Source: Chitinophagaceae bacterium
GTDB lineage: Bacteria > Bacteroidota > Bacteroidia > Chitinophagales > Chitinophagaceae
Assembly: GCA_025455205.1 (NCBI GenBank)
Contig: JALOMZ010000096.1
Location: 1 to 7,021 of the forward strand
DNA: 7,021 bases
Direction: 5' to 3'
The notes under the pieces were generated by a model. It had not been told where the DNA came from. It saw only the letters and a list, made by a program, of their open reading frames with translations, and ran no database searches. This document shows positions 1-6,533 of this stretch, piece by piece. The stretch's first letter is position 1. Every line of letters begins with the position of its first letter. Position numbers and translations under genes: made by a program.

Positions 1-426
1 ACCACCACGTTCAAAAGCACCAATGCCGACAGCAGCGGCGGTATCTGGGGCAGCCTCAAAAACGTCTTTGCAGAGAATACCGCCATTGTAACCATCCCTT
101 ACACCGCCAAATATGGTGTGGCCCTGAAGGAATCTGACCTGAAGATTGAAAAGAAGGACAGCATCGTGAACATCACGATTCCCGCCACCCAATTATTGAG
201 CCTGGAGCTGCACCTCGACCGGCTGGAAACCACCAGCAAAAAGGGATTGCTGATCATGGAAGACGATGCCTACTTCAACCAGTTCCAGAAGAAACTGTAC
301 AGCGACACCCGGCAGCAACTCGAAAAGAATGCAGGCTACCTGCAGCAATCAAAACAACGCATAGAAAGCATACTTGCGGCATACTACAAGCCCTTGGGGT
401 TGAAGGTCCAATGCAGGTTTGAATAG
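1..426 (+). CDS. DUF4230-like protein, C-terminal part (5' truncated by window)
   Basis: The frame is open from base 1 to the TAG at 424-426, giving 141 C-terminal residues. The true start lies left of the window; the GTG at 118 is an internal valine codon. The visible part reads as a beta-rich segment (NTAIVTIPYTAKYGVAL, then DSIVNITIPATQLLSLEL), an acidic turn followed by a helix (EDDAYFNQFQKKLY), and a long Lys/Gln-rich amphipathic helix ending in a hydrophobic strand (GLKVQCRF). This order matches what I recall of DUF4230 proteins, which usually carry an N-terminal membrane anchor and have no established biochemical role. The family call rests on pattern memory only, so a related membrane-associated protein is possible. 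It converges with elaA, and a heptad array begins 15 nt after the stop. Confidence 0.7.
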   Translation, partial: TTTFKSTNADSSGGIWGSLKNVFAENTAIVTIPYTAKYGVALKESDLKIEKKDSIVNITIPATQLLSLELHLDRLETTSKKGLLIMEDDAYFNQFQKKLYSDTRQQLEKNAGYLQQSKQRIESILAAYYKPLGLKVQCRFE

Positions 427-441
427 GAAGCACTTATTGTT

Positions 442-467
442 TGAAGTTCGATGTTTGATGTTTGAGG
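442..467 (+). repeat. Heptad array A (YGADGTT on + strand)
   Basis: Three full phased heptads (TGAAGTT, CGATGTT, TGATGTT) are followed by a partial fourth, TGAGG. They begin 15 nt downstream of the stop of the DUF4230-like gene, and the gene's sense strand reads YGADGTT. The array faces array B at 642-683 as an imperfect inverted repeat across the convergent gap. Confidence 0.85.
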
Positions 468-641
468 CCCTTAGCAGGAAAATGGCTTACAAGCAGGCAC
501 CCATCTATTTCGGCAATAGCTCTTAAGTATTAGCCGCCTGATAACCAATCAGCAGACATCCATTTTTGAGGAGTCCGCCCAAAGTAACAATAAACTGCAA
601 ACCTGCCTACCGGCAGACGAGCTAAAAATCCAAAACGCCCT

Positions 642-683
642 AACATCAAACCTGGAACTTCGAACATCAAACATCAAACCTCA
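642..683 (-). repeat. Heptad array B (AACHTCR on + strand), overlapping the elaA 3' end
   Basis: Six heptads stay in perfect phase over 42 bp: AACATCA, the variant AACCTGG, AACTTCG, AACATCA, AACATCA, AACCTCA. The last three overlap the end of elaA. On the minus strand they supply the final Arg-Phe-Asp-Val codons and the TGA stop (669-667). The array is the inverted partner of array A. Confidence 0.88.
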
Positions 684-1122
684 GCATGGGTATATGATCA
701 ATCCCATCCTCATCATAAACCTCGCCACATTGTTCAAATCCCAGTGAGTTGTAGAATGCCTTCAGGTACAGTTGTGCCCCTATCTTGATGGGCACCACGC
801 CGTACAATTCATGCAGGCGGCGAATGGACTCTTCCATCAATTCGCGACCACGTCCCTCGCCGCGCACCTGCGGCGAAGTAACCACCCGGCCAATGGAGGC
901 ATATTCATCGTATGAAACACCCCTGGGCACAATGCGGGTATAGGCAGCCAGCAGGTCGCCCTTATAGCCAAGCAGATGATGGCAATGCTGGTCCTTATCG
1001 TCCATATCGAGGAATACGCAGTTTTGTTCCACTACAAACACTTCACTGCGCAGGCGCAGCAGTGCGTACAGCTCCTGCAGGGAGAGCGCATCAAATGGTT
1101 TGAATACCCAGTTCAGTTTCAT
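667..1122 (-). CDS. elaA: ElaA-type GNAT N-acetyltransferase
   Basis: This 151-residue protein has the usual ElaA length and is predicted cytoplasmic. It should transfer an acetyl group from acetyl-CoA to an amine; the substrate of ElaA proteins is not settled. Diagnostic segments are LRSEVFVVEQNC (about 24-35), GRVVTSPQVRGEGRG (78-92, holding the acetyl-CoA pyrophosphate loop R87-G-E-G-R-G92), GAQLYLKAFYNSLGF (115-129) and EVYDEDGIDHIPM (134-146). All closely match my memory of E. coli ElaA. The ATG at 1122-1120 lies 2 nt after the TAA of the upstream peptidase, so translation is probably coupled and no separate ribosome binding site is evident. Residues 148-151 (RFDV) and the TGA stop are encoded inside heptad array B, so the native C-terminus may have been overwritten by repeat growth. 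The catalytic core ends before that point and should be intact. Confidence 0.93.
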   Translation of the reverse strand: MKLNWVFKPFDALSLQELYALLRLRSEVFVVEQNCVFLDMDDKDQHCHHLLGYKGDLLAAYTRIVPRGVSYDEYASIGRVVTSPQVRGEGRGRELMEESIRRLHELYGVVPIKIGAQLYLKAFYNSLGFEQCGEVYDEDGIDHIPMLRFDV

Positions 1123-1124
1123 GG

Positions 1125-2474
1125 TTATCGGCCAGGCACGGGCACTACCGCCAGGCTTTCATTGCCTTCGGCACTCACGGCCTGCACTGCAAAGAAATAG
1201 TTGTCTTTTGAGTAGGGCAAATTAGCCTGGGTGCCTTCCACAAAAAATTTCTTCTCCCACATGGCGCTGCTGGTTTCCCGCATCAGCACAAAGTAGCCCT
1301 TCACCTTGCCGGTGGCAGGCGCCTTCCATTGCAGTTGCGTCATATTGGTGAGGCCGCGCGTTTCCACTTTCACATCCTGCGGCATAGCCGGCGCCTTCGC
1401 CAGGTTGGCAAGGCATGCCAGGTTCAGCGCCGTGTTCTTGCGCAGGTATTCAAAATCCATGAACTCGATCTTGTCGCCGTACTCCACGCCTTTTTCCGTA
1501 CGCAGGTCCTGGTGCTGGTGCAGGAAGTTCTCATTCATTTCGGTGATACGAACAGCGGCAAAGCCTTGCTGGATGAAGGCCGTATGGTCGCCGCCGCGCA
1601 GGAAGCGGTCGTTGCGGTAGATCAGCTTCACTTCCAGCTGATCCACATAGCGCTCACCCACTTCTTTCACATAACGGGCCAGCTGGCGGGCCCGGCCATC
1701 ATTTTCCAGTCCCAGGTTGCGGATCTGTGCGGCAGCCTTCTCCGTTTCAAAGGCCGGCAATCCCTCGCTGAACACCCGCACCCGCGTGTTATCGATTATT
1801 TTGGTATCGTGGCTGTTGTTGCTGCCCATGATATCGTTGTTCAGTACCGCCTCTATCTGCCAGCCTTCCTGTTTTGCCTTTTTGGCCATGAACTGGGCGC
1901 CGAGCAATCCCTGTTCCTCGCCGCTGAGCGCCACAAAAATGATGGTGGCGGGAAACGACTGCCGGCTCATGATGCGGGCACATTCCATCACCGCCGCCAC
2001 GCCGCTGGCATCATCGTTGGCACCCGGTGCATCGGCTGTTTTATTCATCACATCACTCACGCGGCTGTCGAGGTGGCCGCTGATGATGAAGACCCGTTTG
2101 TCATTGGGATCCGTTCCCTTGAGGATGGCCATGGCATTGCCAAGGCTGGTGGGCTCGCTGATTCGACGGCCATCGGGCTGCAGGGTGGTGGTATCCACAT
2201 AAGCCGTCATGCGGCCATTGGACTGGCGGGCCCATTCATTGAACTTGTCGGCCACCCAGTTGCGGGCGGCGCCAATGCCGCGGGCCGGGTCGGTCACCGT
2301 GCTCATGGTATGGCGGGTGCCAAAACTGATCATCTTCTCGATATAAGCTTTCATACTGTCGCCACTCACCTGTGCCACCATGCCGGCTATCACAGGATCG
2401 CGCTGCACCAGGGTCTGCGCTTCCGCACAGGCCACAGCAAACACGGATGCGGCCATCACCATCAAGTTTTTCAT
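1125..2474 (-). CDS. Secreted M28 family zinc metallopeptidase with C-terminal Fn3-like domain
   Basis: With the start at 2474 the protein has 449 residues. It opens with a signal peptide, MKNLMVMAASVFAVACAEAQ, with likely cleavage after AEA at about 19. In-frame ATGs at 2492 and 2513 would add 7 or 13 residues; 2474 gives the cleanest signal peptide and follows an A-rich GGCAGG stretch. The M28 dinuclear-zinc site is complete in this numbering: His134 in SGHLDS, Asp154 in GANDDASG, catalytic Glu186 and ligand Glu187 in SGEEQG, Asp214 in NNDIMG, and His297 in GGDHTAF. From about 364 to the end the sequence looks like a fibronectin type III domain (VKVETRG, TQLQWKAP, KGYFVLMRE, YFFAVQAVSAEGNES). 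It probably acts as an aminopeptidase or carboxypeptidase in the periplasm or outside the cell. I see no type IX secretion tag. The AVAC stretch is a weak lipobox, so a lipoprotein is possible but less likely. It is the first gene of an operon with elaA. Confidence 0.93.
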   Translation of the reverse strand: MKNLMVMAASVFAVACAEAQTLVQRDPVIAGMVAQVSGDSMKAYIEKMISFGTRHTMSTVTDPARGIGAARNWVADKFNEWARQSNGRMTAYVDTTTLQPDGRRISEPTSLGNAMAILKGTDPNDKRVFIISGHLDSRVSDVMNKTADAPGANDDASGVAAVMECARIMSRQSFPATIIFVALSGEEQGLLGAQFMAKKAKQEGWQIEAVLNNDIMGSNNSHDTKIIDNTRVRVFSEGLPAFETEKAAAQIRNLGLENDGRARQLARYVKEVGERYVDQLEVKLIYRNDRFLRGGDHTAFIQQGFAAVRITEMNENFLHQHQDLRTEKGVEYGDKIEFMDFEYLRKNTALNLACLANLAKAPAMPQDVKVETRGLTNMTQLQWKAPATGKVKGYFVLMRETSSAMWEKKFFVEGTQANLPYSKDNYFFAVQAVSAEGNESLAVVPVPGR

Positions 2475-2545
2475 ACCTGCCTTTTTTGCCATACAATGAA
2501 AGATATTCGCCATTGGACGCAGAAAGACTGCATCCCCTTCGGCCT
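2475..2545. promoter_or_regulatory. Divergent promoter region between M28 peptidase and ModF-like gene
   Basis: The 71 bp separate two divergently transcribed genes, so both promoters should lie here or inside the flanking coding sequence. On the minus strand, TATCTTTC (2505-2498) resembles the Bacteroidota -7 box TANNTTTG with one mismatch. A TTTC lies 16 bp upstream of it, a weak and closely spaced match to the -33 box. If it is used, transcription would start near 2491, downstream of the ATG at 2513, which supports the shorter peptidase start. No convincing plus-strand box was found. Unlike most other gene boundaries here, this gap carries no heptads. Confidence 0.35.
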
Positions 2546-3988
2546 ATGGCGCAAGATTACCAACCAACCATACTGTATATACAGCAACTGCAGGTGGAGC
2601 GGGAAGGCCGCACCGTACTGCAAGACCTCAGCTTCAGTCTGAAGGCAGGGGAACACCTGGCCGTACTGGGCCCGTCAGGCAGCGGTAAGAGCACCCTGGC
2701 CATGGCCATCCTCAGCAAACTCCACTACCGGGGCAGCATCCACCTGTCTGCGGCAGCCCGCCCCATAGCCTTTGTAGGGCAGATCCATCAATTCAGGAAC
2801 AAATCGAATACCAGCGACCTCTATTACCAGCAGCGCTACCAGTCATTCGATGCGGATGATGCCCTCACGGCCGGCGAATGGATTGGCGCAACACCCGAAC
2901 AGATAGCGCAGGTGATGCCCGGCATAGGGCCATTGCTCAACAAGCCGCTGGTGCAGCTCAGTAATGGCGAACACAAGAAAGTACAGCTGGCCCGGGCACT
3001 CAGCGCCCATCCCCGCCTGCTCATCCTCGACCAGCCCTTCATTGGCCTGGACACCGCATCACGCCAGTGGCTGCACCAAAAACTCAAGGCACTGGCCGCA
3101 GCTGGCATCACCCTCCTGCTCATTACAAGCCCCACCGAAATACCGGCCTGCATCACCCATGTATTACAGCTGCATACCGATGCCAGCCACCAGTTTGTCA
3201 CCAAGGCCGGGTGGCATGCCGGCGCAGCGGAACAGGCCCTGCATCCCCTGGATGACCAGCATTTTCAGCAGATGCTGCAGCAACTGATAAAGCCCTCTGC
3301 CTTTCCGTTTGAAGATGCATTTAGGCTGGACAATGTATCGGTAGCATATGGCGATAAGCCCGTGCTGCAGCAGGTAAGCTGGACCGTAAAGCGTGGCGAA
3401 CGCTGGCTGTTGCACGGACCCAACGGTGCAGGCAAGAGTACCCTGCTGAGCCTTATTACGGCCGACCATCCGCAGACCTATTCCAACAAAGTATACCTGT
3501 TCGACAAACGCCGCGGATCGGGTGAGAGCATCTGGGATATCAAGAAACGCATCGGCTTTGTTTCCCCGGAGTTGCAGATGTATTTCCAGCAAACGGCCAC
3601 CTGTTACCATACCGTGGCCAGCGGCCTCTTCGACACCATTGGCCTGTTCCGCACCCTGCATCCCAACGATGAGGAAAGGGTGCAGCAATGGCTGCAGCTG
3701 TTTGGACTGGTGAAAGACCAGCACAAGCCCTTCCGCAGTTTCTCGGCCGGCGAACAACGCCTGATATTATTGGTGCGCGCCCTCATCAAAAATCCACCCC
3801 TGCTGGTGCTCGACGAACCCTGCCAGGGCCTGGATGAACAGCAAACCCAAACCCTCCTGCGTTGGATAGATGCCATCTGCCTGGCCGGCGAGAAGACGCT
3901 GGTGTTTGTGACGCACTACCAGCATGAAAAACCTGCATGCATTGACAAAACCCTATCCATTTATGCAGGAAGGGTAGTCGGTGGTTGA
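2546..3988 (+). CDS. modF: ModF-like tandem ABC ATPase (two nucleotide-binding domains, no membrane domain)
   Basis: The 480-residue soluble protein has two ABC ATPase domains. NBD1 shows Walker A GPSGSGKST (42-50), Q-loop Gln79, a degenerate signature LSNGEHKK (138-145) and Walker B LLILDQP (158-164). NBD2 shows Walker A GPNGAGKST (291-299), signature FSAGEQR (399-405), Walker B LLVLDEP (419-425) and H-loop His457. The stretch DHPQTYSNKVYLFDKRR followed by GSGESIWDIKKRIGFVS (308-340) closely matches my memory of E. coli ModF, as does the total length (about 490). ModF is called a molybdate-transport ATPase but its role is unproven; no modABC genes are visible here. The ATG at 2546 is chosen because NBD1 begins just after it and an upstream extension would run into the divergent peptidase gene. 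NBD1 has Gln163 in place of the catalytic Glu and Ser195 where the H-loop His should be, so only one composite ATP site may hydrolyse. An EttA/Uup-like translation factor is less likely given the ModF-specific block. Confidence 0.88.
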   Translation: MAQDYQPTILYIQQLQVEREGRTVLQDLSFSLKAGEHLAVLGPSGSGKSTLAMAILSKLHYRGSIHLSAAARPIAFVGQIHQFRNKSNTSDLYYQQRYQSFDADDALTAGEWIGATPEQIAQVMPGIGPLLNKPLVQLSNGEHKKVQLARALSAHPRLLILDQPFIGLDTASRQWLHQKLKALAAAGITLLLITSPTEIPACITHVLQLHTDASHQFVTKAGWHAGAAEQALHPLDDQHFQQMLQQLIKPSAFPFEDAFRLDNVSVAYGDKPVLQQVSWTVKRGERWLLHGPNGAGKSTLLSLITADHPQTYSNKVYLFDKRRGSGESIWDIKKRIGFVSPELQMYFQQTATCYHTVASGLFDTIGLFRTLHPNDEERVQQWLQLFGLVKDQHKPFRSFSAGEQRLILLVRALIKNPPLLVLDEPCQGLDEQQTQTLLRWIDAICLAGEKTLVFVTHYQHEKPACIDKTLSIYAGRVVGG

Positions 3989-4050
3989 CGCCCTCCTGCA
4001 AGGTGAGCAGCTCCTGGCAGGTGGGATTCGGAGACGGATAGTACCGGTAA

Positions 4051-4090
4051 GGTTTAAAAGTTTAATAGTTTAAGTAGTGTGTTAGTGTAA
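4051..4090 (+). repeat. Period-8 microrepeat (RGTTTAAN, then TAGTGTRW)
   Basis: Five octamers run in phase: GGTTTAAA, AGTTTAAT, AGTTTAAG, TAGTGTGT, TAGTGTAA. The first three share GTTTAA at a fixed 8-bp spacing and the last two share TAGTGT. It begins 62 nt after the stop of the ModF-like gene. In position and AT bias it resembles the heptad arrays, but the period and sequence differ. Confidence 0.65.
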
Positions 4091-4098
4091 GATTATTG

Positions 4099-4169
4099 TT
4101 GCGACCCTACGGGGCGCTGCGGTTGGCCGCTGACCGATGTGCTACCAATATTCGGTCCCTAACGGGACT
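4099..4169 (+). repeat. Bipartite double-hairpin element, copy 1 (forward)
   Basis: Two palindromes are joined by a spacer. The first (4101-4117) has a 7-position stem with one A-G mismatch and a TAC loop. The second (4154-4169) pairs GGTCCC with GGGACT around TAAC, with a G-T outer pair. Their centres lie about 52 nt apart. The 21 nt at 4099-4119 and the 28 nt at 4141-4168 are identical to copy 3, while the spacer has diverged. It resembles palindromic intergenic repeats I associate with Bacteroidota genomes, but that is memory only. Confidence 0.85.
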
Positions 4170-4224
4170 ATTGAAGTTATTCATTCGCGGTACAACCTCC
4201 CAGCGAGGCAGCTATGATGCCCCA

Positions 4225-4293
4225 CGTCCCGTCAGGGACGAAATGTCGGTAGAGGGCAACGGAGCCATGATAACCCTTGTCCTGTAGGGACAA
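4225..4293 (-). repeat. Bipartite double-hairpin element, copy 2 (inverted)
   Basis: The hairpins are CGTCCC-GTCA-GGGACG (4225-4240) and TTGTCC-TGTAG-GGACAA (4277-4293), with centres again about 52 nt apart. After the first hairpin comes GAAATGTCGGTAG. This matches the reverse complement of the conserved block in copies 1 and 3 (GAATATTGGTAG), so the copy lies in opposite orientation. Its stems carry compensated changes, TTGTCC with GGACAA for example, which suggests that base pairing rather than primary sequence is maintained. Confidence 0.78.
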
Positions 4294-4334
4294 AACAATG
4301 AGACCATACCTTTTGCATGCAATCTGAATTTCTA

Positions 4335-4406
4335 TTGCGACCCTACGGGGCGCTGAACCTTCGTCGTTGGCCGATTTGCTACCAATATTCGGTCCCTAAC
4401 GGGACC
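4335..4406 (+). repeat. Bipartite double-hairpin element, copy 3 (forward)
   Basis: This copy has the same architecture as copy 1: a hairpin at 4337-4353 with a TAC loop, and a perfect GGTCCC-TAAC-GGGACC hairpin at 4391-4406, with centres about 53 nt apart. The spacer (4356-4377) shares only a short GTTGGCCG core with that of copy 1. Confidence 0.85.
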
Positions 4407-4526
4407 ATTCCGCATGACGAAAAATTGCCACAAGCCCTTGCAAAATGCATATTGGCTTCGGATGTTCATAATGAAGCGTTTCGTACAGCTCCGGTCTGTC
4501 GGGTGAATGTTGCGATTGGGAAAATG

Positions 4527-4569
4527 CTGATCCTCTGATCAGGAGATTCCCCCGACGCTGCGGTCGGGG
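4527..4569. repeat. Paired hairpins, possible remnant of another intergenic palindromic element
   Basis: CTGATC-CTCT-GATCAG (4527-4542) is a 6-bp stem. CCCCGAC and GTCGGGG (4550-4569) form a 7-bp GC-rich stem around a 6-nt loop. No T-run follows on either strand, so neither is a convincing intrinsic terminator. The stretch continues to about 4592 (TTCGTCGGAATGCC) and is unlike the bipartite elements to its left. I see only one copy in the window. Confidence 0.5.
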
Positions 4570-4640
4570 CATGGCTCCCTTCGTCGGAATGCCGAAAAGC
4601 TCCCGCACCTCCATGCAAAATGCCAATAGCAAACCAACGG

Positions 4641-5018
4641 CATCCCTATTGCCTTATAACTGCCGGAAAATGAAACGGGTAGATCAAAATAATCCGGCTC
4701 AATCTGCTGAACCAAAAACATCCCTATTAACTGCCGGAAAATAAACCAGCCAGCCCAAATCAATCCGGCCTGACCTGCAGAACCTCGAACATCAAACTTC
4801 AAACTTCAAACAAAAAACATCCCTGATGACTGCCAGAAAATAAACAGGCATCCCAAAATAATCCGCCCCGACCTGCAGAACCTCGAACATCAAACTTCAA
4901 ACTTCAAACAAAAAACATCACTGATGACTGCCAGAAAATAAACAGGCATCCTAAAATCATCCGCCCCGCCCTGCAGAACCTCAAACTTCAAACAAAAAAC
5001 ATCAAACAATAAACATCC
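4641..5018 (-). repeat. Four-unit tandem repeat (78-99 bp units) with embedded heptads, downstream of rarA (array C)
   Basis: Units begin at CATC(C/A)CT: 4641-4718 (78 bp), 4719-4817 (99 bp), 4818-4915 (98 bp) and 4916-4999 (84 bp), with a remnant at 5000-5018. Each has an ACTGCCRGAAAAT core and a CCG-rich middle. Units 2-4 then carry CTGCAG and six phased 7-mers at 4781-4822, 4879-4920 and 4977-5018 (AACCTCG, AACATCA, AACTTCA, AACAAAA and related). Units 2 and 3 are most alike; unit 1 lacks the heptad block and is the most diverged. The last 7-mer ends at 5018, directly against the rarA stop at 5021-5019. On the rarA sense strand the array reads YGADGTT with T-rich runs, so it would form the 3' UTR of rarA. 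Confidence 0.85.
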
Positions 5019-6289
<1,271 letters not shown>

Positions 6290-6293
<4 letters not shown>

Positions 6294-6324
6294 GTTTGAG
6301 GTTCGAAGTTTGATGTTTGAGGTT
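6290..6324 (+). repeat. Heptad array D (YGADGTT on + strand), running into the rarA start codon
   Basis: Four perfect heptads, TGAGGTT, CGAAGTT, TGATGTT and TGAGGTT (6297-6324), are preceded in phase by a degenerate ACATGTT (6290-6296). The degenerate unit holds the rarA initiation codon on the minus strand, where AACATCA appears as AACATGT. The array faces array E as an inverted repeat across the 240-bp spacer. Confidence 0.88.
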
Positions 6325-6444
6325 CTCTATGCCTGATCGCCCACTATTTTCCAGCCGGCTTCAAATTCCACTCGTCAGAAGATTGGATGAGCAAGCAGCA
6401 CCTCAGGAATAAAGGAATAAAAACAAAGCTAGTACGGAATCAGA

Positions 6445-6465
6445 CAAAAAATGTCCGAACATTTT
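6445..6465 (-). terminator. Possible intrinsic terminator of the transglutaminase-like gene
   Basis: Read on the minus strand, AAAATGT and ACATTTT form a 7-bp stem (6465-6448) around TCGG, followed by further T residues to make a run of six. It lies about 70 nt after the TGA of the transglutaminase-like gene. The stem is AT-rich and modest, so this is a plausible rather than strong terminator. If it works it would separate that gene from rarA. Confidence 0.45.
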
Positions 6466-6499
6466 ACAGGGCACCCATTCGGAATCCACCAGCACCTTA

Positions 6500-6530
6500 A
6501 ACATCGAACCTCGAACATCAAACATCAAAC
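6500..6530 (-). repeat. Heptad array E (AACHTCR on + strand)
   Basis: Four phased heptads, AACATCG, AACCTCG, AACATCA and AACATCA (6500-6527), are followed by a partial AAC. The array ends 3 nt before the stop codon of the transglutaminase-like gene (6536-6534) and on its sense strand reads YGADGTT, the same polarity as arrays A, B and C relative to the adjacent 3' end. Confidence 0.87.
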
Positions 6531-6533
6531 GCG

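Larger units (their letters stand above)
3989..5018. other. Gene-free repeat island between convergent modF-like gene and rarA
   Basis: About 1.03 kb lies between two convergent stop codons and is built largely of repeats: a period-8 microrepeat (4051-4090), three bipartite double-hairpin elements (4099-4409), a stretch with two more hairpins (4527-4569) and a four-unit tandem array (4641-5018). The remaining parts, 3989-4050, 4410-4526 and 4570-4640, show no recognisable gene. Short open frames crossing the hairpin elements are translations of the repeats and lack any domain. The site suits neutral accumulation of small elements because insertion between two 3' ends disturbs no promoter. Confidence 0.85.

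Noticed and set aside
603..616. CTGCC-TACC-GGCAG hairpin as a terminator between the convergent genes
   Set aside because: The stem is only 5 bp and is not followed by a proper T-run on either strand.
427..666. Insertion sequence or MITE with terminal inverted repeats
   Set aside because: No target-site duplication is visible, and the interior is unrelated to the other heptad-bounded spacer. The heptad ends are microrepeats rather than a fixed terminal sequence.
2372..2545. N-terminal extension of the ModF-like protein to an upstream start at 2372
   Set aside because: The added residues are low-complexity, overlap the divergent peptidase gene and precede the first ABC strand; the ATG at 2546 is sufficient.
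1329..2642. Long plus-strand open frame (437 codons) opposite the M28 peptidase
   Set aside because: It is antisense to a gene with a complete zinc-ligand set and signal peptide. The His/Ala-rich translation has no recognisable domain and is a typical antisense shadow.
4000..4025. Hairpin just after the ModF-like stop (GAGCAGCTC, CCTGC with GCAGG) as terminator
   Set aside because: The loops are too short or too long for a stable stem and no T-run follows.
4096..4538. Two open frames (4096-4287 and 4317-4538) with similar N-terminal peptides (RPYGAL)
   Set aside because: The similarity comes from the duplicated double-hairpin element read in frame. There is no domain, no credible start context, and the frames cross palindromes.
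4641..5018. CRISPR-like array
   Set aside because: Whole units of about 98 bp repeat, including the would-be spacers. Unit lengths vary, no short constant repeat separates unique spacers, and no cas genes are present.
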